Shown here one piece after another: positions 10,937 to 19,591 of a DNA stretch of 64,000 nt. The stretch covers positions 62,001 to 126,000 of the forward strand of contig LLEY01000016.1 in NCBI GenBank assembly GCA_001414485.1, written 5' to 3'. The position numbers and the translations under genes are program-made. Numbering within the stretch: position 1 is the first letter of the stretch; every line of letters begins with the position of its first letter. A model generated the notes under the pieces. It did no database searches. It had not been told where the DNA came from and saw only the letters and a list, made by a program, of their open reading frames with translations. The DNA comes from Calycina herbarum. Taxonomy: Eukaryota; Ascomycota; Leotiomycetes; Helotiales; Pezizellaceae.

Positions 10937-12815
10937 ATGCCTTCTTTCACTTCCGCATTGCGGGTCCTCTCCCTTGCTGCTTTCGTTTCCACCACCGTCG
11001 CCAGCTCGGTTTTCGAGTCGGTTCACCAAGTTCCCCGCGGTTGGACTTTCGTTCGCAATGCATACGCCGACGAGTCTGTCAAGCTGCGTGTGTCCCTCAA
11101 GCAGCAAAATGTCGACGATCTTTACCAAAAGGTGATGGAGGTTTCTACACCCGATCACTCATCCTATGGAAAGCATTATGAAGGTCATGAGCTACGAAGT
11201 CTTCTCAAACCCAGTGAGGAGACGTCGAATGTCGCCATCAGCTGGTTGCAGGACAGCAACATTACTGCGATCACCGATGATGGAGACTACGTTCTCTTCA
11301 GCTCCAGCGTCGAGACAGCAAACAAACTCCTCAACACCAAATTCGCCTGGTACACCAATGCCGAAAACCAGAAAGTCATCAGATCACTTTCCTACTCTGT
11401 TCCCGGAAATGTTGCAAGCCACATCAACTTTGTGCAACCAACCACGCGATTCGGAAGTCTGAGTGCTCTTGGATCCACTGTTGAGAAGATCGATACTGGA
11501 GCTCCTTTCGATGGTTCTGTAAGCTTTACCGGTGCTGCCGTTCAGGCACCAAACATCACCTGCAACCTTACCATTACACCGGAATGTCTTTTGGACTTGT
11601 ACAACGTTCACTACAAGGGAGACGCCAAAAACGGAAACACCGTCGGTTTTGGTTCCTTTTTGGAGGAGTATGCTAGATATAGTGACTACGAGCTTTTTGA
11701 GCAGAAGTACCTCCCATATGCTGTTGGTGAAAACGTAAGTGGCTCTTCAACCTCTTCTAGAATTCACTAGCTAACATATTCAGTTCACTGTTGTCACCTT
11801 CAATGGTGGACTCGATGACCAGGCAAGTGCCGATGACTCTGGTGAGGCAAACCTCGACGCACAATACATTCTAGGTGTCGGTTATCCTACGCCAGTTGTC
11901 GAATACAGCACCGGAGGTCGTGGTCTCCTCATCCCAGACGGAGACAGCCCTACTCAAGACGACAACACCAACGAGCCATACCTCGACTTCCTCCTTGCCT
12001 TGACCAAGCTTCCCAACGAAAAGATTCCCAACTCCATAAGCATCTCATATGGTGAGAACGAGCAAGAAATTCCTGTTTCATATGCTTTCCAAGTTTGCCA
12101 GCTTTTCGCTCAACTTGGAGCTCGTGGAAAGTCCGTCATCTTCTCTTCAGGAGATTCCGGAACCGGAGACTGGTGTCTCTCCAACGACGGAAAGAACACT
12201 ACCAAGTTCCAACCTCAATTCCCAGCCTCATGCCCATACGTCACATCCGTTGGTGGAACCAGATACATCGAGCCAGAGCAAGCTGTTTTCTTCTCCTCGG
12301 GAGGATTCTCCAACATCTGGGCCCGTCCTTGGTATCAAGAACTCGCGGTACCAAAGTACCTCTCGATCCTCGGTGATCACAACAAGGGTTTTTTCAACAC
12401 CTCTGGTCGTGGATTTCCAGATGTCGCAGCCCAAGGACAGAACTTCCGCGTCTTTGACAAGGGAACAGACAATGGTTACCGAGGAACTTCATGCTCTGCC
12501 CCAGCATTCAACGGTGTCATTGCTCTCCTCAACTCCGCACGTGTCAGCGCTGGTTTACCAACTCTCGGCTTCTTGAACCCTTGGTTGTACACCATTGGAA
12601 CCTATGGATTGACCGATATCACCCTTGGTAAATCAACTGGATGCAATGGACTTGGAAGATTCAACAGTGCTCCAAATGGCAGTCCCGTAGTCGCGAATGC
12701 TTCTTGGCCTGCGACTGAGGGCTGGGACGCAGTGACTGGTTTGGGTACACCAGACTTTGGAAAGCTGTTGAAGGTTAGCACACCTTGGGTCCAAAATACT
12801 GGGGTCCCTGCTTAA
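10937..12815 (+). CDS. secreted sedolisin (tripeptidyl-peptidase-like, S53)
   Basis: Two exons, 10937-11734 and 11784-12815, with a 49-bp phase-0 intron (GTAAGT...CTAACATATTCAG); 609 aa. It begins with a signal peptide ([16 protein letters not shown]). A pro-kumamolisin activation prodomain follows, then the S53 catalytic domain. Catalytic Glu and Asp are visible in [10 protein letters not shown] (about residues 287 and 291), the oxyanion Asp in FSSGDSG (about 390), and the nucleophile Ser in RGTSCSAP (about 502). The C-terminal calcium-site region is present ([14 protein letters not shown], then [14 protein letters not shown]). Sedolisins are acid serine-carboxyl peptidases secreted for protein breakdown, many of them removing tripeptides from N-termini. 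The length is normal for the fungal SED group. Which SED subgroup it belongs to I cannot say without a tree. Confidence 0.95.
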
Positions 12816-13545
12816 AAGATGGATGAAATGACGATTTAATGCCTCTTTTATCTAAAAAATAATGAATGATAATTAATACTCACATGCTTGCCTCTTTTGT
12901 TGGTTCCCCGACCTGATACTACTTAAATTGTGAAATCTACCCCAGAAGACGAGGGACTGGCTTGAACAAGATCCATATTCTGATGATAGGTTGTTACTAG
13001 ACTGGCGGTAGACAATAAGAGCAGCAGTGAACACTTCAAGTTCGCATCTGCCTACTAAGCTTGTTATCTTAATTTTCTAGGGTAATGTAAGGTAATTATC
13101 CTAAATACTTGGGACACTTTAATATTAACTCAGATAGGGCGGAGCAATGAAGGTTGATTGTCCTAAAGTATTTAAAGAGTAATAAAAAAGAGGTGGTACT
13201 ATAGGTCTAGTTTCGTCACTAGGTGCGTGTACCCCGGTCGTAAACAGACGTTTTTTCCGTCTCTATAGAGGCTACCCAGCAAAGTTCAAAAAGTAGTATA
13301 GCAATTCTATGAAGTGTAGATGGGCCAGTCGTTCTTGAACTGGAGAGATTAAGATGAGATGCATTGGGCGAAACATCACAAAAGAAAACGGAGAGGTTGC
13401 AGGCAGATTTCTTTCACAACATATGGGTGTTGGAATCCGTATCACGAATCGCTCTAGGCATTTTTGAGGTATTTAATATTAATACCCGACGTGCTGACAA
13501 CAGGAACAAATGCGACAATATGCCATAGAATCCGCCTGTGTTTGT
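12816..13545. repeat. intergenic with dispersed repeat, copy 2 (about 13003-13170)
   Basis: Between the sedolisin gene and the kinase-like gene. From about 13003 the sequence CTGGCGGTAGACAATAAGAG, then ATACTTGGGACACTTTAATA and GGGCGGAGCAATGAAGG, parallels the copies at 9371 and 40337 in the same order. The matching inverted right end is not recognisable here. No gene seen. Confidence 0.5.
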
Positions 13546-14313
13546 TCACAGCAATTGTTCCAGGACCTTAAGATCATTCACTACCTCGCCGGTAGACTCG
13601 TACTTGCCTCCCCAGCAATTCCGAACCACTTCTCCACCGACGCCTACATCCAAAGGAGGGAAATGGCCTTTTCGGTAAAGTTCTTCAAACTTGGCTTCAT
13701 CGTCGATGGTGTCGTATTGTGGGAATGGCCGATGACCGGTTATGGTATAATATATGGTTGATCCAAGAGCGAAAATATCTGTCTTGACGTCCGCGAACTC
13801 TTTGTCACCACGAGGCATGAACGACTCTGCATTCTCTGAAGCTCCCCCAGAAATAAGGACTTCTCCGTCATGGCTTAGCAGCCGACCTTGAAAGTCGCAC
13901 AACTTAATGTGGAACTCAGCATCTAGGAGGATATTCCGAACATGGATGTCGCAGATTAGAACGTTGCTCTGGTGAGCATAGGCAACACCTTCAGCAGTCT
14001 CTTTTGCGATTCGGATCTTCTCTTTAATCGGTACTTGTGTTTCTTGAAGATGCTTTTCCAATGATCCGTTTGGCGCATATTCTAGAAGTAAACCGTCGTC
14101 ATGCTCTCCCTTGAATTCGATGATACGAGGGTGTTTGCCGAGCCGCTGAAGTATTCTAGATTCAGCGCGAAGAGCAGCCGAAGTTCCTTTGAAGTGCGGG
14201 TACTTCAGGATTGTTGACTCATTGACAAAGCCGATGTAGTGGTTACTGCCGGTAGTAATGATATGCTTCACCCCGTCAGGAAAATAGGGTACGACATAGA
14301 TATCCCCGTTCAT
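13546..14313 (-). CDS. protein kinase-like protein with altered DFG motif
   Basis: Intronless, 255 aa, consisting essentially of a small kinase fold. The ATP-anchoring lysine is probably in STILKYP, and a helix-C-like segment follows (AALRAESRILQRLGKHPRI). The hinge region is LLLEYAPNGSLEKHL. The catalytic loop reads ICDIHVRNILL, so the HRD position is CDI but the Asp and Asn are kept. The DFG motif is DFQ (IKLCDFQGRLL). A conserved C-lobe stretch is DVKTDIFALGSTIYYTITG. The family resembles fungal lineage-expanded kinase-like proteins. Loss of the DFG glycine raises the possibility of a weakly active kinase or pseudokinase; Asp retention leaves activity possible. A similar gene lies divergently at 15254. 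Confidence 0.85.
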   Translation of the reverse strand: MNGDIYVVPYFPDGVKHIITTGSNHYIGFVNESTILKYPHFKGTSAALRAESRILQRLGKHPRIIEFKGEHDDGLLLEYAPNGSLEKHLQETQVPIKEKIRIAKETAEGVAYAHQSNVLICDIHVRNILLDAEFHIKLCDFQGRLLSHDGEVLISGGASENAESFMPRGDKEFADVKTDIFALGSTIYYTITGHRPFPQYDTIDDEAKFEELYRKGHFPPLDVGVGGEVVRNCWGGKYESTGEVVNDLKVLEQLL

Positions 14314-14698
14314 TGTCTGATAGATATTGCGAGAAGGAAATCTCGCAGGAGTTATTTATTGGTCACAATGGAGATCGAAGACACAGGGGCATCTCTGATT
14401 ATGTAATACACAATAAGTTAACGCACACATGCCGCATCTATCACACAGCTTCACCGCCAGGAGCCGGTTCAGATCCAACGAAAAAATACGTAATGCTACA
14501 AGTAGAGCAGTAAATGGTATGATTATTATTAATGATGTGACAAAGTTCCAAACTGCTCTTCCTTTTGTTCCCACCATAAGAAGTAGTCGCCGTCACTAAT
14601 CAATATTCAAATAAAAAGGTGGAGAACCTGGCTTGAGAATCGGTAAAAAACTGAAGGCCACCCCAGAAAAACATACTTTGGAGGAAACTGGAAATTGC
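14314..14698. other. intergenic, nothing recognised
   Basis: The interval lies between the start of the upstream kinase-like gene and the 3' end of the cysteine-rich ORF. Overlapping short frames on both strands have no recognisable features. Confidence 0.5.
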
Positions 14699-14968
14699 TT
14701 AGCACTTGGGACAAATTGCCCCAGGAGTTTTGTTGGTTGATGATCCCATATTCGTTTTATCGCCCCAGTTGCCGCAATTCGTTGCACAAGGCACAGGAAT
14801 CCATTTCGTGACTTTGCAGTTTTGAAATGTCACCTGGACCTCGTGTCTTTCACACATCTTGAGTTGTGCATAAACATTAGCGGGAGAACAATTTGGTTCG
14901 CAGCAAGCAGTACCGGAGACCTGTAGATTGGTTTTTCCCTGGATTTTGAGGTTTGAAACGTTTGACAT
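14699..14968 (-). CDS. small cysteine-rich hypothetical protein, 89 aa
   Basis: ATG-started ORF with ten cysteines in 89 residues: SGTACCEPNCSP, then KMCERHE, TFQNCKV, VPCATNCGNWG and a terminal ICPKC. The spacing suggests disulfide or metal ligation. No N-terminal signal peptide is visible (it begins MSNVSNLKIQGK), so secretion is not supported unless an upstream exon exists; an in-frame stop lies about 15 codons upstream. It sits between two divergent kinase-like genes. I do not recognise a family. It could be a fast-evolving small protein or the surviving 3' exon of a larger secreted protein. Confidence 0.5.
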   Translation of the reverse strand: MSNVSNLKIQGKTNLQVSGTACCEPNCSPANVYAQLKMCERHEVQVTFQNCKVTKWIPVPCATNCGNWGDKTNMGSSTNKTPGAICPKC

Positions 14969-15253
14969 AAGATCGCATCGCTGAAGGCAGCGAGCACGCT
15001 TGTATTATATGTTTCCGAGTTTGTCCAAGAGTCAATCGGCCAGATAAGACAAGGCAACTACAGGCGACATATGCATGTATGAATGTTGTGCGACCATGGG
15101 AAGCATCCAGAATGTGGCTTTCATTTTCCAACGTTTGACGTGCTCGTACTGCACGTAATCCGACTCCCTTCCGATCTAAGACGACGTCTCTAACTCATTG
15201 TTTTGAATTCTTGTTGAAATACAAACTCCTTGATCGTCTTTTGCCTCTTTACA

Positions 15254-16099
15254 ATGCCATACAAGCTCCTTGGCATCGGCGGGTCCTCAATCGTGTCTGC
15301 AGCAAGCGATGGAAAGACTGCGCTCAAGGGCTATGAAGTCTGGGATGGGGACCAACGTTGTGCATATAGAGAGGAAAATGGATGCGAAAAGCTTCTAGCG
15401 CAAGAAGACTGCGTGTATCGGCTGCTTGGCGAGCATGCTCACATCTTGGAGTGTTACGGGCTCATCGAGGTTCATCCGGGCGTGCATTCACTACGGTTAG
15501 AGCGAGCACCGTATGGCAATGTCCGCGAGTTTATCAGAAACAACAGAACTACCCCTCCATCTCAAGATGATCGGCTGAGGATGGCTCTAGGAACATCGAG
15601 CGGAATAGCACATGCGCATGCGAAGAACGTGATGCACTGCGATATCAGCTGCCGCAATATATTCTTATTCCCTGGCTGGTGTGTCAAGGTTGGGGATTTT
15701 GGAAGTGCTGCAGTTGATGGAGATCCTTCTAGGGCTAATATCGTCGAGGAGATCCGCTATGAATTGCCCCTTCGAGGCAGAGCTTTCGAAGATCGCTCCT
15801 CCATCAAACGGGAGCTCTTTGCTTTAGGATCTGCTATTTACGAGATAATGGCTTGGGAAATGCCATTTGAGGACCTCGAGACTGACAATGTTGAGAAGAA
15901 GTATGCCGCAGAGGAGTTTCCTGATGTGACGCGGCTTTTAGCAGGAGATATTATTCGCGACTGCTGGGCTGAGAAATTCGATACGTCAAGAGATGTCGAA
16001 GAGGCCATAAGGAAGCTCCAACAAAAGCTCGAATCCGATTTAAGTAAAGACACCTCTTTTTATATAGTTCTTCCACCATCCAAGCGTCAACATAGCTAA
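15254..16099 (+). CDS. protein kinase-like protein
   Basis: Intronless. The frame is open from a TTG at 15230, but the ATG at 15254 (ACAATGCC context) gives MPYKLLGIGGSS and a 281-residue protein. The glycine-rich loop is GIGGSSIVSAAS, and the probable ATP-binding lysine is in GKTALKGYEV. The catalytic loop is MHCDISCRNIFLF (HCD in place of HRD), the DFG motif is intact (VKVGDFGSAAVDG), and the C-lobe has KRELFALGSAIYEIMAWEMPF. All residues needed for phosphotransfer appear present, unlike its divergent neighbour. It belongs to the same loose class of fungal kinase-like proteins, and substrates are unknown. The C-terminal tail (about 30 residues) is helical then basic. Confidence 0.88.
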   Translation: MPYKLLGIGGSSIVSAASDGKTALKGYEVWDGDQRCAYREENGCEKLLAQEDCVYRLLGEHAHILECYGLIEVHPGVHSLRLERAPYGNVREFIRNNRTTPPSQDDRLRMALGTSSGIAHAHAKNVMHCDISCRNIFLFPGWCVKVGDFGSAAVDGDPSRANIVEEIRYELPLRGRAFEDRSSIKRELFALGSAIYEIMAWEMPFEDLETDNVEKKYAAEEFPDVTRLLAGDIIRDCWAEKFDTSRDVEEAIRKLQQKLESDLSKDTSFYIVLPPSKRQHS

Positions 16100-16287
16100 T
16101 TGCCATCTTTGCAGATTCCGAACTTCTTACCGTTTATCGATCGTTACTTCCATATTTTGGATTATCTTTGGGAGTGCTTCTGGTTATGTTTGCAATCGGA
16201 AGGAAGGGCATCAACCTGTCCAAAGTGGTGGCTCACTAAGAAAGGGCTCGATATATCCACCGATGTCGACGATAACGGGGTTCAATC

Positions 16288-16410
16288 ATCGCCACAGTCT
16301 CCCCTTTTCGCAGCTGCGACATCATAGGTGACGAGAAGTGGGATCAACTCGAAGAGCTATTCTTCGAAACAGAAGGGATGGACAAATTTACCAAGTATAT
16401 AATATAAGAT
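16288..16410 (+). pseudogene. possible truncated 3' exon
   Basis: After a pyrimidine tract ending CCCCTTTTCGCAG (16301-16313), a frame reads DIIGDEKWDQLEELFFETEG and then MDKFTKYII-stop. It stops where the RIP-degraded AT-rich block begins. It has a protein-like composition and a plausible acceptor site but no upstream exon that I can join. It may be the end of a gene cut by the repeat insertion. Low confidence. Confidence 0.25.
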
Positions 16411-16495
16411 TATTACTCTGTTTTCTACTTTAAAAAATAATACTTTACAATTTCTATTTTATTTTTAAAGTTTGATATATTTAGTAAATTTTTCT

Positions 16496-16600
16496 ATTTA
16501 AAAAGAGTATTCTAAAAGATATAATATAATTGAAATAATTAACTAAATACTCGCTCCAACTAATATTTAAGATATAAAATTCGTCTAATAAGTTAATTTA
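16496..16600 (+). repeat. direct repeat flanking the nest, left copy
   Basis: Shares TATTCTAAAAGATATAATAT and further matching sequence with 19253-19340 in the same orientation. The pair could be decayed long terminal repeats of an element into which the MITE and the Fot1-type transposon inserted, or simply two members of one repeat family. Confidence 0.6.
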
Positions 16601-16612
16601 TTTAAATATATT

Positions 16613-17048
16613 AACGTAGTACACCAGGACCTCGGACACCTCACGACCTCGGACACTTGAATCTCATACAAAAAACGTCTGTGCACAACCGTGCACTTTA
16701 CGTATTTATTAATAAAAAAATCTAAAATTGAAATTTTACTAAGGAAACAAGCGTTTAATATTATAATAATATCAATTTTAAATCTTTACTAGTTTTAATT
16801 AACAGTTCGCTTAAAAATACCCCTGTAATTATTTACTACTTTTTCTTCTTTAAATAACACTTTAATATAAGATAAGTAATATTTAAAAACTAAGAATTAA
16901 GAATACTCTTATATTTATAAAACTAAAATTTCAATTTTAGATTTTTTTATTAATAAATACGTAAAGTACACGGTTATATATAGACGTTTTTTATATAAGA
17001 TTTAAGTATCCGAGGTTCTAAGATATTCGAGGTCCTAGTATACTACGT
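16613..17048. mobile_element. foldback MITE with about 125-bp terminal inverted repeats
   Basis: The left arm (about 16613-16738) and right arm (about 16924-17048) are reverse complements over roughly 125 bp. The ends read ACGTAGTAC...GTACTACGT-like with TA on both outer sides, as for Tc1/mariner-type elements. The middle (about 185 bp) is non-coding. The arms differ almost only by C/G in the left arm against T/A in the right arm, mostly in CA/TG contexts. Confidence 0.8.
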
Positions 17049-17179
17049 TATACTAAAAGTATTATTATAAGTAAGTAGATAATCTATCCACGTGATTAGG
17101 ACGCTAGCAGCACGCTAGTAGGTATAAATAGTCGTATATTATATACCTAGAATAGTTATTAATAATATAATATTTAATA

Positions 17180-19176
17180 ACGTAGTTTATTACTAAGTAG
17201 CGTATATTACCGAGTAGCGTACTTTCCTCTACTTTACTACCTACTAACTTTAATATACGTTTTCTTAACAACTAACTATAGAAATCTAAACCTAAGAAGT
17301 ACGAATTATCCTAGCTATTAAAGCTATTCGAATATCTAAAAAACTTAGTCGTCGCTCTACTATAAAAATCTACAAAGTCTCTAAAATAATACTTTAATAT
17401 AGAATAGCTAGCTGAACCTATCGCTTCGAAACTAAACCTAATTATTATAAATTAAACGACTTAGAGAAGGAGACACTTGTTTAATATATACTTAATCTAG
17501 ATATAAGAGGATTTACGCTCTAACTAGCTAGTATAGAAGATATAGTAAATTATATTCTTAAATCGTAGAAGAGAAAACGCGTTGATAAGCTCTAGATACA
17601 TCGATTTATATAACGTTAACTAGAATTAAAGACACGTTTTAATCGCGTTTATAACTTTTAAAGTGCCTTATATAAAGATCTAGAGCTTATTAGTACGTAG
17701 TTTCGACTTATAGAGAATATAAGAGTAAAATACAGTGTTTTAGACTACGACTTTTATAACTTTAATAAGATAGAGTTTATAATAGGAATTATCTACCTAG
17801 TAATAGTTGTAACTCGTGCTAATTAACGTAGTAGAGATAAGGTAGTATAGCCTAGTAATTAGAAATAAGCTATAGTAATTACTTATATTAATAGCGAGGG
17901 TTAGAACGTGCCTCCGTTTTTAGTAGTTTAAGAGAAGAATTATCTTACGAATTAGTATACTAAGAGCGGCCTCCTATATAACTAGGTTATTAAACCTATA
18001 AGTAATAGATAGACCGATAATAAGATAAGCCTAGAATAGCTATAATACTTTAATAAATATACTCGTAGTTATACGAAAGAGCTATATCGAATACTAGTAT
18101 TAGATAGATATAAGAGTTATAAATCAGCTGTATTTTAAGAGTATTACAAAGCTAATAATATTATTACTCTTTACCTACCTTCTTATTCCTCTTATTTAAC
18201 CTAGCTACTCGACGTTAGGTGTTTTAGTATTCTTAAACGTATATATAAGCGTTAAATTAAGACCTTTATTAAAGCTTATATTAACTATATGTTGCTGGAA
18301 TCGCTTAGAATCAGTAACACGTGATCTAGAACATTCTAGAATTGTAAATTTGTATATAAATACATCCTTTCTCTTCCTCTATTTAAGAGGTTTAAGGTAT
18401 AATAAAAGCATTTTTTCATACTATATTACTAAGGTTAAGTTCTTTTTAGCTTTTTATATAGCTTATAAGTAATTAATAATAACTTAAAACGCGTAGGCTA
18501 GATTCCGCAGAGCTGGCTTAGTATCTTTTAATCCCTAGACTATAATATTAAAGCTTAATATCCGATTACGAACTTCTATACCTAGTAGACCTCTCTCTAT
18601 AGCCGCTAACTCTTAGGTCTTATAGACCTCTTATAACCTAACTAACGCTCTTTTATAAACAACTTTAGTTAAGAATCGTATTTCACGCTATTAAGAAAGC
18701 TTACTAACCCTTATTTTCGAGACTATAGCTATATTAGCAAAGGGTATAGAGCTATTAGCTTATAAGATAACTTTGTTATTAGCCGAAGTCTATACCCTTC
18801 GTAAGGTAAATAAAGCACTTAGTAAGCGCTATAGAGCTAAAAAGACTCGGGTCTGTTAAGGAGGTATACTTACTATAGAGGATATATAGGACGTATTAGC
18901 TTAAAAGGAGGCAGAGGAACAGGCTCGACATAATAAGCGTTCTAAGAGAGGTAGGTAAAATAAGAGGCAAACCTCTAGGCGACGGTGTAGCACTTATAGA
19001 AAGACTGGTTATAATATACGAACTTATTAAGAGGTTATAGATGTATCTAGTTTATTAGATTCTAAGTAGTTTTAGTTAATATTATTTGTTATAGTTGATT
19101 AATCTAATATTAAAGTAGTAGAGTAGAGGGAAAGTACGCTACTCGGTGATATACGCCACTCGGTAATAAACCACGT
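17180..19176 (+). mobile_element. Fot1/pogo-type (Tc1-mariner) transposon, RIP-inactivated
   Basis: 1,997 bp bounded by about 61-bp inverted repeats (17180-17240 and 19115-19176) that start ACGT(A/G)GTTTATTAC, with TA directly outside each end. The forward strand still reads as a fungal Fot1-family transposase once the many TAA/TAG codons are ignored. The order is an N-terminal HTH region, a DDE endonuclease core at about 17600-18420, and a C-terminal segment with TLRKVNKALSKRYRAKKTR near 18797-18853. A CCHC-like end follows near 18980-19035. Nearly every stop sits where CAA/CAG would be expected, which fits RIP. No open frame survives, so it cannot encode active transposase. The length is typical for the family. 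Confidence 0.9.
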
Positions 19177-19252
19177 TATAATAAAACTAATTAACTAAAT
19201 CTTAGTTCTAACTTATTATCTAAGATAAATACTCTTTCTAATAAGGTGATTT

Positions 19253-19340
19253 ATTTAAAGAAATTATTCTAAAAGATATAATATAATTAAAATACTCGAC
19301 TAAATATCAGCTTTAACTATTATTTAAGATAAAGTTAATT
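19253..19340 (+). repeat. direct repeat flanking the nest, right copy
   Basis: Partner of the copy at 16496-16600, diverged mainly by A/T changes. See that entry for interpretation. Confidence 0.6.
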
Positions 19341-19591
19341 TACTATAAGTACTTTTATTTTAATTATATATACTAGACAGTTAAAAGAATAAAGTTAATA
19401 AAACAGCTCTACTAGAATCGTACTTTCTTCTCTCTTAGTAAAGTCTGTCAAGGAAAATTTCCTTATTAGAGTCGTTTTTAATACTTAATTATGTCTAAAG
19501 AATTTGCATCCTTATTTCCGTAATAATGTCCCCCATAACAATGAAAACAGATCTACCAATGAACCAAGTCTATCCACCCGCTATATCATCA

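Larger units (their letters stand above)
16411..19500. repeat. RIP-degraded AT-rich repeat block
   Basis: About 3.1 kb with strongly raised A+T, an excess of TA dinucleotides, and stop codons in all frames. This is the signature expected of fungal repeat-induced point mutation. It holds a foldback MITE, a dead Fot1/pogo-type transposon and a pair of roughly 90-bp direct repeats (16496-16600 and 19253-19340) that flank both. The boundary with unaffected sequence is sharp on both sides. Confidence 0.9.

Noticed and set aside
10591..11181. 196-codon frame overlapping the sedolisin 5' end
   Set aside because: It runs through the promoter and into exon 1 in another frame; the conserved sedolisin frame is clearly the coding one.
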